This document shows, one piece after another, positions 12,656 to 24,670 of a DNA stretch of 64,000 nucleotides; the stretch's first letter is position 1; each line of letters starts with the position of its first letter. Origin of the DNA: Perilla frutescens (taxonomy: Eukaryota; Streptophyta; Magnoliopsida; Lamiales; Lamiaceae); NCBI GenBank assembly GCA_026008535.1, contig BRKX01000002.1:59331170-59395169 (forward strand). Reading direction: 5' to 3'. The notes beneath the pieces are model-generated. The model was not told the origin of the DNA and searched no databases. It worked only from the letters and a program-made list of their open reading frames with translations. A program made the translations under genes and the position numbers.

Positions 12656-12708
<53 letters not shown>

Positions 12709-13034
12709 ATCTGAGACGGTTATGTGTTCAGCTTTGTGCGATCCTTCATCTCTATCTCTTCTGTGTTCTTCCTACTGAGTGGTGACCTTCATTCTCTGTG
12801 AGTGAGGGGGTTCTGGGGAGTGGTGCAACTCGAGTGGCGTTCGCTGGTGGTCTGAGGACTGTGCCGCCGTGGCAATTTTTGTGGTGTTCTCGGTAGTTGA
12901 AGGAGAAGTACTTGGTTCAAGTTCTGAGCTATTTGTCGGCTTCGATCTAGACTAGTAACTCTTTGGTTTGTTCCAGTTCCTTGCTGGAAGCTGTAATAGT
13001 TGGTAACGATCAAACGTTGTATAGATCCCTAACA
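12481..13034 (+). repeat. 3' LTR of copia copy 1 (554 bp) with GA microsatellite
   Basis: It shares its ends with the 5' LTR and holds the extra 285 bp, including a (GA)n run at about 12657-12703. The GA run lies downstream of the ACCTATTTATTAGGTG TATA-like motif, so within the likely transcript leader. This is the fuller, more ancestral LTR form. Confidence 0.9.
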
Positions 13035-13069
13035 ACATGCTTATATACTAAATTCACGATTCAATACAA

Positions 13070-14330
13070 TAAAATTATTGTAAAAGTACAGACTAAAATA
13101 ACCTTGCAGATATTAATTAAAAATATTATTATAGAATATTTGCACAATATATGGTAACTAATTAAAATATATTTTAGGAATTGAAATTTTATAAGAGTAT
13201 ATAATACATCTAAGCAAATACTATAGTATTAATATATATATATATATATATTTAATACACTAAAACAAGCATAATATTGATATCTTATATCGTAAAACAC
13301 ATGCATCTCATGTCAAACATATCCAACCTTATACCATATTGTCTAGCAAACGAATCATAGTGAAATATAAAGAAAATGATGCCTATATATATATATATAA
13401 TTTTTATTTAAACAAATAAATTCATGAATATACATACAATAATGCTATTTGACAATCTTACATATATGAGGTGGACTGATTTTCCGTTTATGTCTGTACC
13501 ATATTTGGAATCATTCCCTATTTCTTGATACAAATCGTATCCATAGCTAAAGTTGTTGCTCGCTTTATGATTAAATGAAACATCGCTAGCTCACTCAATT
13601 ATTGAGTACGTAGCACTAATATTTTGATGTGTCTATTTTAAGGGATATTCGCCAGCCTTATAAAAGAATATATTGCCACTCCAATTCGACTATATATATA
13701 TATATATATATGTTATTAATCCTATTGTATTTCAATTTACAAATACTTGTTCTATTCTATAAAATTAACACTTTACAAATGCCGCCATTACTTTTGTTCA
13801 AAATATGTAATTCATTCCACATGCCTTGTGGAGTTGTGGTTGTGAAATCTGGAGCTAATATTAACTAGCTCTAATTTTTATAATTTGGTGTCTATGTTTT
13901 CGAGTTTTTAATTAAAAATATAGAAGGAAAAGGTGTTTCTTTTTAAATTTTATTTTCAGAATATCGCTTTAGGTGTTCATGTAACTTGAAGTGGAGCCAC
14001 TATAGTGGAAGGGTAAAATAAATTGAACTTACACAGCTTATATTAATTTGTGTAGAGACTATAATTAAACCTTAAATATCATACATATATATATATATAT
14101 ATATATTTGACTTTTTTACTACTTAAATGGACCGACTGCAACAAGCTTTAAATCAATTAAATTATGATTCCCGTTCAAATAATTTGACGTACCTTTTATG
14201 TTTAGTCGTCTAAAATAAATTCTCTAAATTAAAATTATTGTTAAGGGATTTATAATTATGGTGGGGGTAGAATATTGCACCGACTTAGCAGGTAGAAGGT
14301 CATATTCAAATTTCGTGCTCAACTTTTCCA
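13070..14330 (+). repeat. Inverted-repeat arm IR1 (about 1.26 kb)
   Basis: The reverse complement recurs at 18205-19466. The match starts at TAAAATTATT next to the copia flank and ends at CAACTTTTCCA (14330). Identity is near complete apart from a one-base shift near the start and TA-microsatellite lengths (about 13228, 13392, 13692, 14085). The arm holds no gene. A 79-codon frame inside it is flanked by microsatellite and has no family features. Confidence 0.92.
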
Positions 14331-15572
14331 TTCCCAAATGTTTCACTTCAGAAGTTTGTATCGATGGATCGTAGCAAGATTTAGCATATTCCAGAGAAAT
14401 CCGATCTTCTTATCTTTTATAACAATTGTTGAGATCGACGTAGACTAATGCGTGCATTAATTGATTGTGATAATTAACATCAGGCAAAATACACACACAC
14501 ACACACATATAGTTATTATTATTTTTTTCATTTTGTCCCCACTATATATATATATATGTTATGAGATATAGAGGCCAGTACATATAGTGGGGCGTAATCT
14601 AAGAAAAAAAATAAAATTTATTCTTCTTCTTTAAAAAAAAATGAATTACTTTTTAAAAAGGTTTTTTATTTGCTGGGTTTAAAACACAACATTTTCAACT
14701 AACAATATTAATAAAAAAATCCTTTTAAAAATATTAGAACGACCAGTAGCTGATTATCATTGCTGTGAAAATATTATTTTGAAGTTAAAATAAATAAATG
14801 AAATTTTGAGTCAAATTTGCAATTTTAATAAAGAGGTTATAGAAAAGCTGTGCAATGAATCTTGTTTTACTACATCTTCGAAGCTGGACAAACACCTTTA
14901 TAGAAAAAACGTATGGCATTAATTGATGTTAAGTATTTCAAGCTAAGAACAAGAGCTGAACGTAATACAAGCATTAAATTGCCCATTCAAAGTAAAAGTT
15001 AGGTAATTGCATTCAAATTAACCCATTAATTAGTTTTAAATCTCATTCAAGACTTAATAAAATTGGTTAAACGCCATTCTTCTTTATCTGGAGTAGGAAT
15101 ACGAATTGAGTCTTTATTAATTTTTTCTCTTCATTCATACTATTCCTGCAGTTGGGTTTTCCTATTATACCACCGCTTCTAATAGAGAATCTGACGGAAG
15201 ATACCGTTTGCTTTATTTATTTATCAATGATGCATCTCCTACTTTAATGGCATTAATTAATGTACTGATCTAACATGGTTTTGACTTAATTAGTGCTCTA
15301 CAATTTATTAAAATCAATGACAATTTCACGTCTATTAGTCTCATCAAGAACACTCAAACAATGAATACCGCTATATAATTAAAATATAATAGTCATTTTG
15401 ACAAAAACACCACAACTTAGATCCGTAATTACCAAGATTCCCTTATCAGTTTTCCAGTATTTTTTTACTCACTTATCTACCCAATTCATTCGAAATTATA
15501 AAAACACACGAGAGCTAGGGGATTTAAAAAACTCCTTATTATACACGGGGATTAATTTTGTTTCTTAATTAC

Positions 15573-15629
<57 letters not shown>

Positions 15630-16653
15630 AAGGCTATTTTAGTGTAAAATCAGAACAAGAAGCTTTACCAATGCCAATTACCAACCTCCCGTGAAGTGAA
15701 TCACCTACCTAACCAGTTAGGCAGCTTCTGAGTTGACATGGTAGCCTTATTAGTTATTTCCTCCTCCTCCTCCAAACGGTCCCATCCCATCCATCTCCCA
15801 AACATATAAATATTTATTAAATATTAACCATATGCATGTATATACAATGGCATTGTATATATGTGCTTGCACAAGATTCATCCTATTAATTCAAATAATT
15901 AACTACATATATTTAATTATTTACCTTAATTATTTAAGGTAACATATATAAACAATGTATATTAATTATTACATTAATTTTATTTTATATATTTTTTGGC
16001 ATATATGTATCTATATTAATTATACAATTCTTAATGATTTAATGTAATACGAATATTATTTATTATTTCAATAATTATGCATATTTATAATTAAATTCAT
16101 AAAACATTTTTTTTTGAAAATATACTTTTTGCTGTAACATTTGATGCAAACCATTGGAGATGGGTCTCATGTTTGAAATCCTGGCCTGATTTTTATTTTA
16201 CGTCTCTAAAAGTTTAAAATAAGTTTATAATTTTGAAGTAATTTAATTTTAATTGTTTTAGATTGATGTTCTCTTTCGTGTGGTTCTTGAGACGAGAGTT
16301 TTTTTTTTCTTTCTTTCAAGCAACGTGAATCCAGTATTCTCAAGTTTAGATGCAACGAATTTGAACTATGGTAATCAATAGTAATTTACAATAATTATTT
16401 TATCAAATTTGACTTCTTCTAAACATTCTGATCTTAACTTCTTTCAATATAAGTATACTTATTTTCGAACCATGCATTTAACGTTTATCTCTCAACAGCT
16501 AACTTTCTCATAATATTAGCACTTGTGATCAAGAAGTAGAATTTTTGCAATATAGGTAACACCTCCTATAAAACATCATTCAAAATTTTCTTCAAATGTG
16601 AACTTTTTAGAAACAAAAAAAAATTACACCTCAAATCTAAATTTCTAATAGAA
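14331..16653. other. Unique AT-rich spacer between the inverted arms
   Basis: No gene is seen. It contains an (AT)n-(GT)n-(GA)n compound microsatellite at 15571-15629 and a CCCCACTATA / TATAGTGGGG inverted pair near 14536-14593. The stretch is single-copy within the window. Confidence 0.6.
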
Positions 16654-16800
16654 CATTTAAGAACCCTCTTGTCCCGGTAGGGATGATCTAGTGGTAGAGT
16701 GAGATTATTTGGATACAAAAAATCACGAGTTCGAATCTGCTCAATACCACAAATCAGGTGTGTAATGTGTGAGTAAAAAAAATCATTTAAGAACCCTCTT
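16654..16800 (+). mobile_element. tRNA-derived SINE with 17-bp target-site duplication
   Basis: The body at 16671-16783 reads GTAGGGATGATCTAGTGG (box A-like), then GAGTTCGAATCTGC (box B-like), a TGTGTGAGT end and an A-run. The 17-bp CATTTAAGAACCCTCTT is repeated exactly at 16654-16670 and 16784-16800. This perfect duplication makes the insertion young. It belongs to the same family as the minus-strand copy at 4227-4333. Confidence 0.92.
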
Positions 16801-17211
16801 AAATTATTTTTTTAATAAAACATACAAGGTTTGGTTTGCACTTTGCTGACCAGTAGGAATATTTTAAATTAAAGTATTATATGAATAAAGTACTGAAATT
16901 TCGCACTTGACATGAGCCGAAAACTTATTGGGACAACTGATTTATTTGGGTTTATTTGATTTTAATAAGTTAATTTTAACAATTTTTGGAAATACGTGGA
17001 CACGTGAGTTAGATTCCGAAAAGTATTTGCAATAAACTGTGCCTAAGTAGCATCGAGCAGCTCGCAACACCGTATAAAACATGTATATTTTAGCGTAGAA
17101 AATACAATTAGACGGGGATGTCTATCTAAAAAGGAGCGTGGTCCCACAAGTAAGTTGGATTATCCCACAAAAAAATAAAAATAAAAAAAATCTTAGGCCT
17201 TAACGACACTG

Positions 17212-17219
17212 TATATATA
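17212..17219 (+). promoter_or_regulatory. Probable TATA box of the CBSX5-like gene
   Basis: TATATATA lies 155-162 nt before the ATG at 17374, followed by a CT-rich leader (CTCTCTCT runs at 17290-17335) typical of plant 5' leaders. Confidence 0.5.
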
Positions 17220-17373
17220 GCTAGCCTCGGATTAGTTGAATCAGAAGATATCGCATTCGAATCCAATAGTCTTCATTCTTCCTTCCGCCTCTCTCTCTTT
17301 AACTACCAAATATTACGATCTCTCTCTCTCTCCGTCCTCTTTCTGACACGGAACGGGCAACTTCAATTATTGT

Positions 17374-17699
17374 ATGGCATTGAGATCTCTGAGCGGAGAG
17401 GTGTCGGAGCTGTGCATAGGGAAGCCGGAGCTCAAGTGGATCGCGGCGACCACGCCTATTTCCGACGCGTTAACGGAGCTCAAGGAGTCTGGAGAGACAT
17501 ACATAAGCGTCTGGGTATGTAGCGCCGACACCGCCATCGGTTCGTGCGTCTGCATCGGAAAATTCTGCACGGCGGATGCGATTCTCTTTCTCTGCAGAGA
17601 GGAAAATTTGGCGGATCCTTTCAAAGCTCTTCAAACTCCTGTTCATCACATCTTACCCAAAGGAAACCCGATTGTCAGGCACGTCCACCCTACTTCGAG
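17374..17699 (+). CDS. CBSX5: CBS-domain protein, exon 1 only (CBSX5-like), severed gene
   Basis: The ATG at 17374 opens MALRSLSGEVSELCIGKPEL. The start of a first CBS unit follows (TTPISDALTELKESGETYIS, then CIGKFCTADAILFLCREENL) and a segment ending HHILPKGNPIVRHVHPTSR. A donor follows AG at 17699 (GTTTGTTT). Length, start and the LCIGKP motif match the N-terminal quarter of Arabidopsis CBSX5, a protein of nearly 400 residues whose CBS pairs bind adenosyl ligands. About 500 bp of intron-like DNA follows, and then the inverted arm and the second 8-kb block begin. I found no further CBS exons up to the next gene. It is either a truncated pseudogene or a gene whose other exons lie beyond recognition. 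Confidence 0.75.
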
Positions 17700-18204
17700 G
17701 TTTGTTTCACTAATTTTTCCTTCTTTTCCGACGCCGCGCTTTTAATTCGCAATATTCATGCCTTCTTTTTTGTACGAGTTTTTTTCGCCAAATTTGTTGT
17801 CTTTTTTTTATATAATTATTATACATTTTTATTACGTTGTTGGTTTTTAGGGAAGTGATTTTAGAGCGATGTATAAATTGAGTTGCGTGTTTGAATGTTT
17901 TTATGGGGTTGGATTTATGGATTTTTGACCCTGTACTGTATGCATTTGGGTGATGTCTTATTCATTGAATTTTTTTTTATTTTATTTTTTTAATTTCTGG
18001 TAATAGTTAGAATGTAGATAGATCTATTCTGGTTGACGTTGATGATCTTAATCTCACTATTTGGCTAACAATATCAAGATTCTGCACGCTACTAAGTTTG
18101 CTGTTACTACATGAGAGACTAGAGGCACTCGATGATTCTAGTCTGTTTTGCCTGAATCTCGTTTCTGAGCTTTGCTGTCCTTGTTTATGTACTTTCTAGT
18201 GTGC
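17700..18204 (+). other. Intron remnant of the CBSX5-like gene
   Basis: T-rich, stop-filled sequence after the exon 1 donor. No acceptor with a following CBS-like exon is seen before the homology with IR1 starts at TGGAAAAGTTG (18205). Confidence 0.55.
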
Positions 18205-18426
18205 TGGAAAAGTTGAGCACGAAATTTGAATATGACCTTCTACCTGCTAAGTCGGTGCAATATTCTACCCCCACCATAATTATAAATCCCTTAACAATAA
18301 TTTTAATTTAGAGAATTTATTTTAGACGACTAAACATAAAAGGTACGTCAAATTATTTGAACGGGAATCATAATTTAATTGATTTAAAGCTTGTTGCAGT
18401 CGGTCCATTTAAGTAGTAAAAAAGTC

Positions 18427-18459
<33 letters not shown>

Positions 18460-19466
18460 ATATTTAAGGTTTAATTATAGTCTCTACACAAATTAATATA
18501 AGCTGTGTAAGTTCAATTTATTTTACCCTTCCACTATAGTGGCTCCACTTCAAGTTACATGAACACCTAAAGCGATATTCTGAAAATAAAATTTAAAAAG
18601 AAACACCTTTTCCTTCTATATTTTTAATTAAAAACTCGAAAACATAGACACCAAATTATAAAAATTAGAGCTAGTTAATATTAGCTCCAGATTTCACAAC
18701 CACAACTCCACAAGGCATGTGGAATGAATTACATATTTTGAACAAAAGTAATGGCGGCATTTGTAAAGTGTTAATTTTATAGAATAGAACAAGTATTTGT
18801 AAATTGAAATACAATAGGATTAATAACATATATATATATATATATATAGTCGAATTGGAGTGGCAATATATTCTTTTATAAGGCTGGCGAATATCCCTTA
18901 AAATAGACACATCAAAATATTAGTGCTACGTACTCAATAATTGAGTGAGCTAGCGATGTTTCATTTAATCATAAAGCGAGCAACAACTTTAGCTATGGAT
19001 ACGATTTGTATCAAGAAATAGGGAATGATTCCAAATATGGTACAGACATAAACGGAAAATCAGTCCACCTCATATATGTAAGATTGTCAAATAGCATTAT
19101 TGTATGTATATTCATGAATTTATTTGTTTAAATAAAAATTATATATATATATATAGGCATCATTTTCTTTATATTTCACTATGATTCGTTTGCTAGACAA
19201 TATGGTATAAGGTTGGATATGTTTGACATGAGATGCATGTGTTTTACGATATAAGATATCAATATTATGCTTGTTTTAGTGTATTAAATATATATATATA
19301 TATATATTAATACTATAGTATTTGCTTAGATGTATTATATACTCTTATAAAATTTCAATTCCTAAAATATATTTTAATTAGTTACCATATATTGTGCAAA
19401 TATTCTATAATAATATTTTTAATTAATATCTGCAAGGTTATTTTAGTCTGTACTTTTTAATAATTT
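18205..19466 (-). repeat. Inverted-repeat arm IR1' (reverse complement of 13070-14330)
   Basis: It starts TGGAAAAGTTGAGC and ends near TTTTTAATAATTTTA. After it, 43 bp (ending 19509) separate it from block A'. These 43 bp contain a small hairpin (TTACATA / TATGTAA) and a second copy of TTTTAATAATTTTA. Counterpart sequence next to the third arm copy suggests this tail belonged to the ancestral repeat. Confidence 0.92.
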
Positions 19467-19509
19467 TATATGGTATTACATATCACAAGTATGTAATTTT
19501 AATAATTTT

Positions 19510-20338
19510 ACGGACTCAGTCCGTCGTTAAATGAAAATAATAATAATAATAATAAATATTATTTTTTATCTATTATTTATTTTTTCATTAACCATTATTT
19601 AATATTAGATTATTTTAATTAATTTTCTCAAATATTATATATTTATGTTTATATCATGTATAATAAATATATATACGTATGAAATTGTTATCCTTCATTT
19701 ATTTAATTATCTATTATAATCTTTTAATATTGTAAATTAAAATATAATTATATTAAATTATTTATTTAATATTACATTATTTTAATTAATTTTCTCAAAT
19801 ATTATATATTTAGAATTCATAATATTTACAAAAATAAAATTAAAGTGATAAAAATTATAAAAATAAAAAATTATTAAATAAATGTTTTAATTTAATTATA
19901 TTTTCAAAATATTATAATATTATATAAATATTAAAAAATAAAAAAATAAAAAAAATTCGAAAATATTAAATAAATTAAAAGAATAAAATAATTTTAAAAA
20001 TTAAAAATATTGAAAATATTAATTTTAAATTAATCTTTAATTCTTAATTGTGAAATAAAAAAAATTAAAAATTAAAAAAATCAAAAAGAAAATCCGTCGC
20101 TAATTTTTTTTTAAAAAAATTAACAATGGATTTTTCCGTCACTAACGTAGTGACGGAAAAATCCGTCGTTAATGTAAAAAAATAAAAATATTAAATTCAA
20201 TGTTTAACGACGGATTTTTCTCGAAAAAAGTTATCGTTAAAAGTCTTAATCACAATCCATCGTTAATCTGTCAATGTTTTAGCGACGGAATAAAATTCGT
20301 CGTTAAGTCCGTCGTTAAATCGCGATTTTCTTGTATTG
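19510..20338. mobile_element. CACTA-like element (copy 2, left-truncated)
   Basis: Copy of 5093-5921 with the same CGTCGTTAA motifs and TTTTCTTGTATTG right end. The left half of the first palindrome is missing (TTTTACGGACTCAG instead of AACGACGGACTCAG). Confidence 0.55.
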
Positions 20339-21611
20339 TTATAACCGTCTATAGTTAGTGTATATTTAATTAGTCAAATTTACCTTACTTATATTATTTT
20401 TTCGAAAGGTAGAATCTTCCTTATTTATGAGTATTATTTTTGGTAATAATTTTAATTAATCGAATTTCAAAATGAATTAAAAATCATGCATATTGGAGTC
20501 ATTTCCTCTTTAAATAAGAATAAGATTGTTATTTCGACATTGTACTCTTCTTTAACAAGCCCTTTCGTCTTCAGAGCATCATATTAGCACGCCCCCATGA
20601 AGATCCATTCAAGATTTGAATACAATATGATCAAATCTCTTAATGGTGATTTTCTTCTACAAAATCTCACCGAAGGACACGAAATTGTCAAAGATGAGGA
20701 CTAAAAATAATCTTATTTATAATGTATCTCTTTTATTGTACCACTAGTTATTCTTTTTTATGTTTGTGATTCTTGCGTTTTATTATTTATTAGTGCAAGT
20801 ATAGTTGAACTTTATTTGATCTCTATCATAGTTTAAATATGTTTTATATAAAGCCCCACATTGATTTTGTTGGAATGGATGAGTTATGTAGCACAACTAT
20901 TTATATCAATTGAAATATATTTAATTATTGTAAAAAAAATATTATAGTACATTTACTTGTATGAATCGTGATATGATTCATATAAACTATAATACGTTTA
21001 ATTAGTTCAAAATTTTCTACAAGTTTTATTTTAATGCAATGATCATATTTATTTCTTTAATTTTGTGTAAATTTTTTAAAATATAATATATTAATGAAAT
21101 ATATATGTTTGTGGTATCAGCAATTAACCATAACCTTAACAATAAATTATAAAAATTGACAATTAACTATACAATTATCCATGATTATATGTTTAGGATT
21201 ATAATTTCAAAACTCATATCAATCCTTGAAATATTCATTAATATGAATCTCTTAGTCAACTACCACTAAATCACAATACTCATGGAGTCGTGGTAATTAA
21301 AAATTATGTTAATTCAGGTTGTGTTTAATTTGTAAAATACATAGTGATTTGTCAATTGTGATATTTAAACTATTAAATAGTTGGAAGTAAATGGTCTTTT
21401 CTTTTATAAAGCCCAAAGCAATCGTATCTGAGTCAATGGTTTGTCAATTGTGATATTTAAACTATTAAATAACATAAACATTCCATTTAGAAAGATGAAA
21501 ACATCATAACAAAATAATCGTATCTGAGTCAATGGTCTTTTCTTTTATAAAATCCAAAGAGAAAATTGACACATATATATTATATTAAAAGAGATACAGT
21601 TAAGTCATATG
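20339..21611. other. AT-rich spacer of block A' (copy of 5922-7194)
   Basis: Same sequence and same local direct repeat as in copy 1 (units near 21348 and 21440). No gene is seen. Confidence 0.7.
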
Positions 21612-21880
21612 TGTTAGAGTATATGGTTCATTTCTATTGGGCTTCTAATTATTCAGCATTGGGCCCAGACTGCCCGGCCCACCGAGAAGGCCCATCTCCC
21701 ACAACCCTAAGTCACCGACCTATTTATTAGGTGTCTCACTCTGATTTACACACAGTTCTCATTCAAGTTTTGAGCCATTTGTCGGCTTCGATCTAGACTA
21801 GTAACTCTTTGGTTTGTTCCAGTTCCTTGCTGGAAGCTGTAATAGTTGGTAGCGATCAAACGTTGTATAGATCCCTAACA
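21612..21880 (+). repeat. 5' LTR of copia copy 2 (shortened)
   Basis: Identical in form to 7195-7463, with the same 285-bp internal deletion. The PBS-like TGGTGTCAGTAG follows at 21882. Confidence 0.9.
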
Positions 21881-22460
21881 GTGGTGTCAGTAGACGTCGG
21901 GGTTATATTTGAATACCGCCGGTCGTCGCTGCTGGCTGAAATTCGTCATCTCCGAATGGACATCAAAGGTAAAATGGTGTTCCCTTCTTCTAGGGCACCG
22001 CTCTGGTAAATTGGTTGATCATCTCTGTATTCTTCATTCCTTAGTGGCGTGAGGGCCTATAAGCTTGGTATCTGCTATTTGCCTCTGTGTGTTTCTTAGA
22101 TCTTGGTCTGTTGGCTTGGATCTAGGGTTTCTTTCGTTGATCTTGGTTTGTCTTTCGTTGTTCTTTGTGTTTTTCTGGTTCAGATTTGTGTGATCTGTCG
22201 GAGTTCTGGTGAACTCCTTATTGAATCTCTTTGTTGAGATTCGTGACTGTTTCTCGAAAATTTTACTTGGATGTGCCTTGGATTTTGTGTGACCCCCTGT
22301 GCCCCCGTTCAAACAGGTGATTGTGAACTGGGCTCTCGCCTTACTCCGTTAAAGGCTCGTGTCTAGTGAGTGCTCTGCGTTCCAAGTCTCTATTGCTTTC
22401 TTGTGTTCCTTTGCTTTTCTTGGCTTCTTTGTTATTTCTTATCATCTGTGTGTGCGCAAA

Positions 22461-23309
22461 ATGGCTTCGAATGTGTATTGCATGCTCTCTTTTAATGGGA
22501 AAAATGACTTTAGCATTTGGAAATAAAAAATCAAATGTGTTTTGATTCAGGAACGTGTGGTAAAGGCCATTTCTGGTGCTTATGATGAGTCTGACAATCC
22601 TGCTAAACGTGTTGAAATGAATGAGCTTGCGTGTTCTACTATTATGCTTAATCTTAGTGATTCTGTGATTAGGAAGATGGGTGAGTTGACTTCTGCCAAG
22701 GATTTGTGGGAGAAACTTGAAACTACCTATACTGAAACTTCTTTTGCTAATCGCATGCATCTTCTTGAAAAATTGTTTAAGTTCAAACTTGATTTGTCTA
22801 AGGATATTGATGAAAATATTGACCTGTTCTCTAAACTGGTGCAAGACATTAAGCTTTCTGGGGACAAAACAGTTGATAACTATACTAATATTGCCCTGTT
22901 GAATGCCATTCCTGATTCTTTTTCTGATGTTAAGGCTGTCATTAAGTATGGTAGGGATAATGCCTATGTTGATCTTATCATTAGTTCTCTTAAATCTAAG
23001 GAATTGGAGGTGTTGGAATCTGGGGAGGGAGGTCAGGGTAATAAGGTTATGCATGCTAGGGGGAGGGAGAAAAATAAGACTCCTAACAACTCTGAAAATG
23101 GCAATAAGAAAAAAAAGGGTAGGTCCAGGTCTAAGTCAAGGTCAAGGCAAGCTAGAAAATGTTATAACTATGGTAAACCTGATCATTACATTAAAGATTG
23201 TCCTCTGCCTAAGAAAAAAGGCAAAACTGATAATGATCATGCAAATGTTGCTACTGGTTATACATTCCTCACGAGTTGTTGTTCATTCTGCTTCTTCTTC
23301 TATGTGTGA
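22461..23309 (+). pseudogene. gag remnant of copia copy 2
   Basis: Copy of 8044-8892, with the same TAA after FSIWK and the same Cys-to-Tyr change in the zinc knuckle (CYNYGKPDHYIKDC). Confidence 0.9.
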
Positions 23310-24467
23310 AACAGAATGGTTGATTGACTCTGGTTGTACCTTCCATATTTCCCCTTTTAAGAATATTTTCTCTTCCTTTAAGGAACTTGAAAATGGATTT
23401 GTTTCCATAGCTAATGAGAAAAAGTGTAAAATAATGGAAATAGGCACTGTCTGTTTGAAGTTTAGATCTGGCACTGAAATAATCTTGAAAAATGTGAGAT
23501 ATGTTCCTGATTTATGCTATAATTTGTTGTTTTGTGCTACTCTGGAAGATTATGGTTTTGAGGGAAGGTGGGGTCAGGGTCAAATGAAAATTCTTAAGGG
23601 TTCTTTAGTAGTGTTTTAAGCTCTTAAGCAAAATAACCTGTATATCTGCCACACTGAACTTGTTCCTTCTGTGCATGCTGTGAAACATGATCATACACTA
23701 TTATGGCATAACAGGCTTGGTCACATGAGTAATAAAGGCCTTCAACTTCTTAAAAAATGATGACATGTTTGGTTCTAATGTTGTGCCAGTCTCTACCTTT
23801 CTGTGATGCCTGTATTTTTGGTAAACAACATAAAGTGCAATTTCCTGTTTCTGTTTCCCTAAATGTGTCTAAATGTACTGAGATTCTTGAATATATACAT
23901 GCTGATGTTTGGGGTCCTGCCATTGAGACAACTCATGGTGGCAATAGATTTTTTCTGTCCATTATTGATGATTTCTCTAGGAAGGTTTGGGTTTTTTTGA
24001 TGAGGTATAAGTCTCAGGTGTTTGAAAAATTCAAATCTTGGAAATCTATGATTGAAAATCAAACTGGCAAGCATGTTAAAATTCTTAGGACAGATAATGG
24101 CCTTGATATATGTAATACCCAACTTGATTCTTTGTGTGAACAATCTGGTATTAAGAGGCACAAAACTGTTCTTTATACTCCCCAACAAAATGGTGTTGCA
24201 GAGCGCATGGATAGTGCATTATCAGAAAGGGTGAGGAGTATGAGACAATTATCTGGTCTTTCTAAGAAGTTTTGGGGTGAAGCTTTGTGCACCGCTGCCT
24301 ATTTGATTAATAGATCTCCTTCTGTCTCTTTAAAGGGACAATGCCCTGAATCTGTATTTACAGGAAAACTTATTGATATTTCTAATTTGATAGTGTTTGG
24401 TTGTGCTGTATACATGCACTTAAAGGGTGATAAACTTGAACCTAGGTCTAAAAGTGTGTCTTCCTAA
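23267..24467 (+). pseudogene. Protease, gag-pre-integrase and integrase remnants of copia copy 2
   Basis: Copy of 8850-10050. The DSG protease motif, HNRLGHMS motif and integrase core (HADVWGP, RTDNGLD, QQNGVAER) are in the same broken frames as copy 1. Confidence 0.88.
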
Positions 24468-24670
24468 GTTACCCTGAAAGAGTTAAGGGCTATAGATTGT
24501 GGGTTAGGGAAGAACCTGGTTTTAAAACTATTGTCAGTAGGGATGCTGTGTTTAATGAAACTGATTTCCGCTGTTTACATGGCAACTTAACTCCTTCCGA
24601 TCCTTCTTCTTCTTATACTATTTCTTTTGAGGTGGAGCCCCAGTCTGTGTTGTTTCCCCTGTTCCCTTGA

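Larger units (their letters stand above)
7195..13034 (+). mobile_element. Decayed Ty1/copia LTR retrotransposon (copy 1)
   Basis: The element has the order 5' LTR, PBS, gag, protease, integrase, RT, RNase H, PPT, 3' LTR, and this order defines the copia superfamily. It starts TGTTAG and ends TAACA. The flanking 5-mers ATATG (7190-7194) and ACATG (13035-13039) are a target-site duplication with one change. The coding region is interrupted by in-frame stops and frameshifts in every domain, so the element cannot act on its own. The gag sequence looks closest to the Tnt1/Tork-type copia lineages, an inference from gag style only. Confidence 0.95.
5093..13070 (+). repeat. Block A, first copy of an 8-kb direct segmental duplication
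   Basis: The sequence from ACGGACTCAG at 5093 to TCAATACAAT at 13070 recurs at 19510-27485 at an offset of 14417 (14415 after the GA tract). Every reading frame compared inside gives identical proteins. The differences I noticed are CTTCGTTAAG versus CGTCGTTAAG near 5888/20305 and two bases of GA-tract length. The flanks differ completely on both sides, so these are real breakpoints. The block holds the CACTA-like end, about 1.3 kb of spacer and a whole decayed copia element. Confidence 0.95.

Noticed and set aside
13629..13868. A 79-codon frame present in both inverted arms (also 18671-18910)
   Set aside because: It runs through a TA microsatellite (IYIYIY), lies in a repeat family without other coding signs, and is duplicated only because the arm is. 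I do not treat it as a gene.
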